A stretch of DNA of 64,000 nt from Azospirillum doebereinerae (GTDB lineage: Bacteria; Pseudomonadota; Alphaproteobacteria; Azospirillales; Azospirillaceae): assembly GCF_003989665.1 (NCBI RefSeq), contig NZ_RZIJ01000009.1, positions 62,001 through 126,000 of the forward strand. The letters are read 5' to 3'. The translations under genes and the position numbers were made by a program. Below are positions 63,316 to 64,000 of the stretch, piece after piece (positions within the stretch are counted from its first letter, which is position 1; the number at the start of each line of letters is the position of its first letter). The notes under the pieces are model-generated. The model ran no database searches and was not told the origin of the DNA. It saw only the letters and a list, made by a program, of their open reading frames with translations.

Positions 63316-63563
63316 AGGCCGAATGGCGGTGCCGGGTCTTGCCGTCGCGGAGGAAAGCCGTAAACGAGCGCGTCGCGGAACGCAAGCCCGACTCAAGCGG
63401 CCCATCGGAAGGACATCGAAGGGCAATCGCGGCAAGCAACCCCTTGATCGGCGCATAATGTTGGGCAACAACCACCGCAACGGATTGTTCGAAGCAACGG
63501 ACAGCCACGGCGCACCAGTCTCAGCCCCATCAACGCCCGACCAACCGAAGAAGGCTTGCATTC

Positions 63564-64000
63564 ATGACAACGACTGGCACAACCGCAACGGCGCCGACCG
63601 GCTCCCCCACCAGCTCCTCGACCATCCGCCGCTCGCGCCTGACCAAGATCGTCGCGACGCTCGGGCCCTCCACCACCACGCCGGAAACCATCGCCAAGCT
63701 GTTCGAGGTCGGAGTCGACGTCTTCCGCCTGAACTTCAGCCACGGCACCCACGAGGACCATGGCGCCCGCCTGAAGGTGCTGCGCGAGATGGAGGCGCGC
63801 ACTGGCCGCCCCATCGCGGTGATGGCCGACCTGCAAGGCCCCAAGCTGCGCGTCGCCACCTTCGCCAACGGCCCGATCACGCTGATGCCCGGCCAGTCCT
63901 TCCGCCTGGACCTGTCGAAGGAGCCCGGCGACACCCGCCGCGTCGGCATGTTCCACCCGGAAATCTTCGCGGCGCTGACGCCCGGCACCGACCTGCTGCT
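63564..64000 (+). CDS. pyk: Pyruvate kinase, N-terminal part (runs off the window)
   Basis: The open frame from ATG 63564 has a purine-rich GAAGAAGG upstream and no stop before the window ends (145 codons visible). After a Thr/Ser-rich leader (MTTTGTTATAPTGSPTSSST) comes SRLTKIVATLGPSTTTPETI and then VDVFRLNFSHGTHEDH, the substrate/ATP-site motifs of pyruvate kinase, and VMADLQGPKLRVATF. It catalyses PEP + ADP to pyruvate + ATP. The extended N-terminal leader of about 25 residues is unusual; a start at a later codon is not obvious. It is divergent from the alpha operon. Confidence 0.93.
   Translation, partial: MTTTGTTATAPTGSPTSSSTIRRSRLTKIVATLGPSTTTPETIAKLFEVGVDVFRLNFSHGTHEDHGARLKVLREMEARTGRPIAVMADLQGPKLRVATFANGPITLMPGQSFRLDLSKEPGDTRRVGMFHPEIFAALTPGTDLL

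Overview
The window is about 64 kb of GC-rich chromosomal DNA. It suggests a Rhodospirillales alphaproteobacterium, most likely Azospirillum-like. The basis is strong GC bias, EcfG-type general-stress promoters, an NDUFA4-type complex I accessory gene, FixJ/DctR-type two-component control of a TRAP carrier, and MetF/MetH, MlaA/MlaC and ribosomal alpha-operon arrangements typical of that group. The genus is inference; no search was run.

Left part (1-6.8 kb): an orphan TRAP binding protein, a divergent SDR/AraC pair, a divergent MocR-type regulator/EamA exporter pair with visible operator repeats, and a YigZ/IMPACT gene.

6.8-17.9 kb is an accessory island. A single 2242-codon gene encodes about 78 tandem copies of a 26-residue beta-strand/RTX-like repeat with a type I secretion-like C-terminus. 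It is flanked by AT-rich DNA and by decayed IS5, IS256 and IS630 remnants, and no secretion apparatus is nearby.

18-31.6 kb: a DUF882 murein-peptidase-like protein, a pentapeptide-repeat protein, a sensor kinase, and a dctS-dctR two-component pair divergent from dctPQM (C4-dicarboxylate TRAP uptake). A molybdopterin oxidoreductase and a nitronate monooxygenase follow.

31.6-39.6 kb: a diguanylate cyclase, a pentapeptide-PilZ protein, a small secreted pentapeptide protein and a general-stress cluster (DUF2382 proteins, DUF6494, small proteins) with EcfG-like promoters, then an MFS exporter.

39.6-48 kb: mlaA-mlaC (outer-membrane lipid asymmetry), then a methionine-cycle operon: ArsR-methyltransferase fusion, metF, two tandem DUF29 genes, metH, with a perfect palindrome upstream of the regulator. 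Two tRNA genes (Arg-UCU, Pro-UGG) follow.

48-64 kb: a MacAB-type efflux operon whose adaptor carries an extra helical Spy-like insert; DUF192, kdsA, dienelactone hydrolase, pyrG, secG, tpiA; two small envelope proteins; a YqaA/DedA membrane protein; the alpha operon rpsM-rpsK-rpoA-rplQ; and the start of pyruvate kinase at the right edge.

Six related GC-rich intergenic palindromes of about 110-150 bp are scattered over the right two thirds, including one inside the alpha operon. Start codons were moved from the longest ORF where a ribosome-binding site or family N-terminus argued for it.
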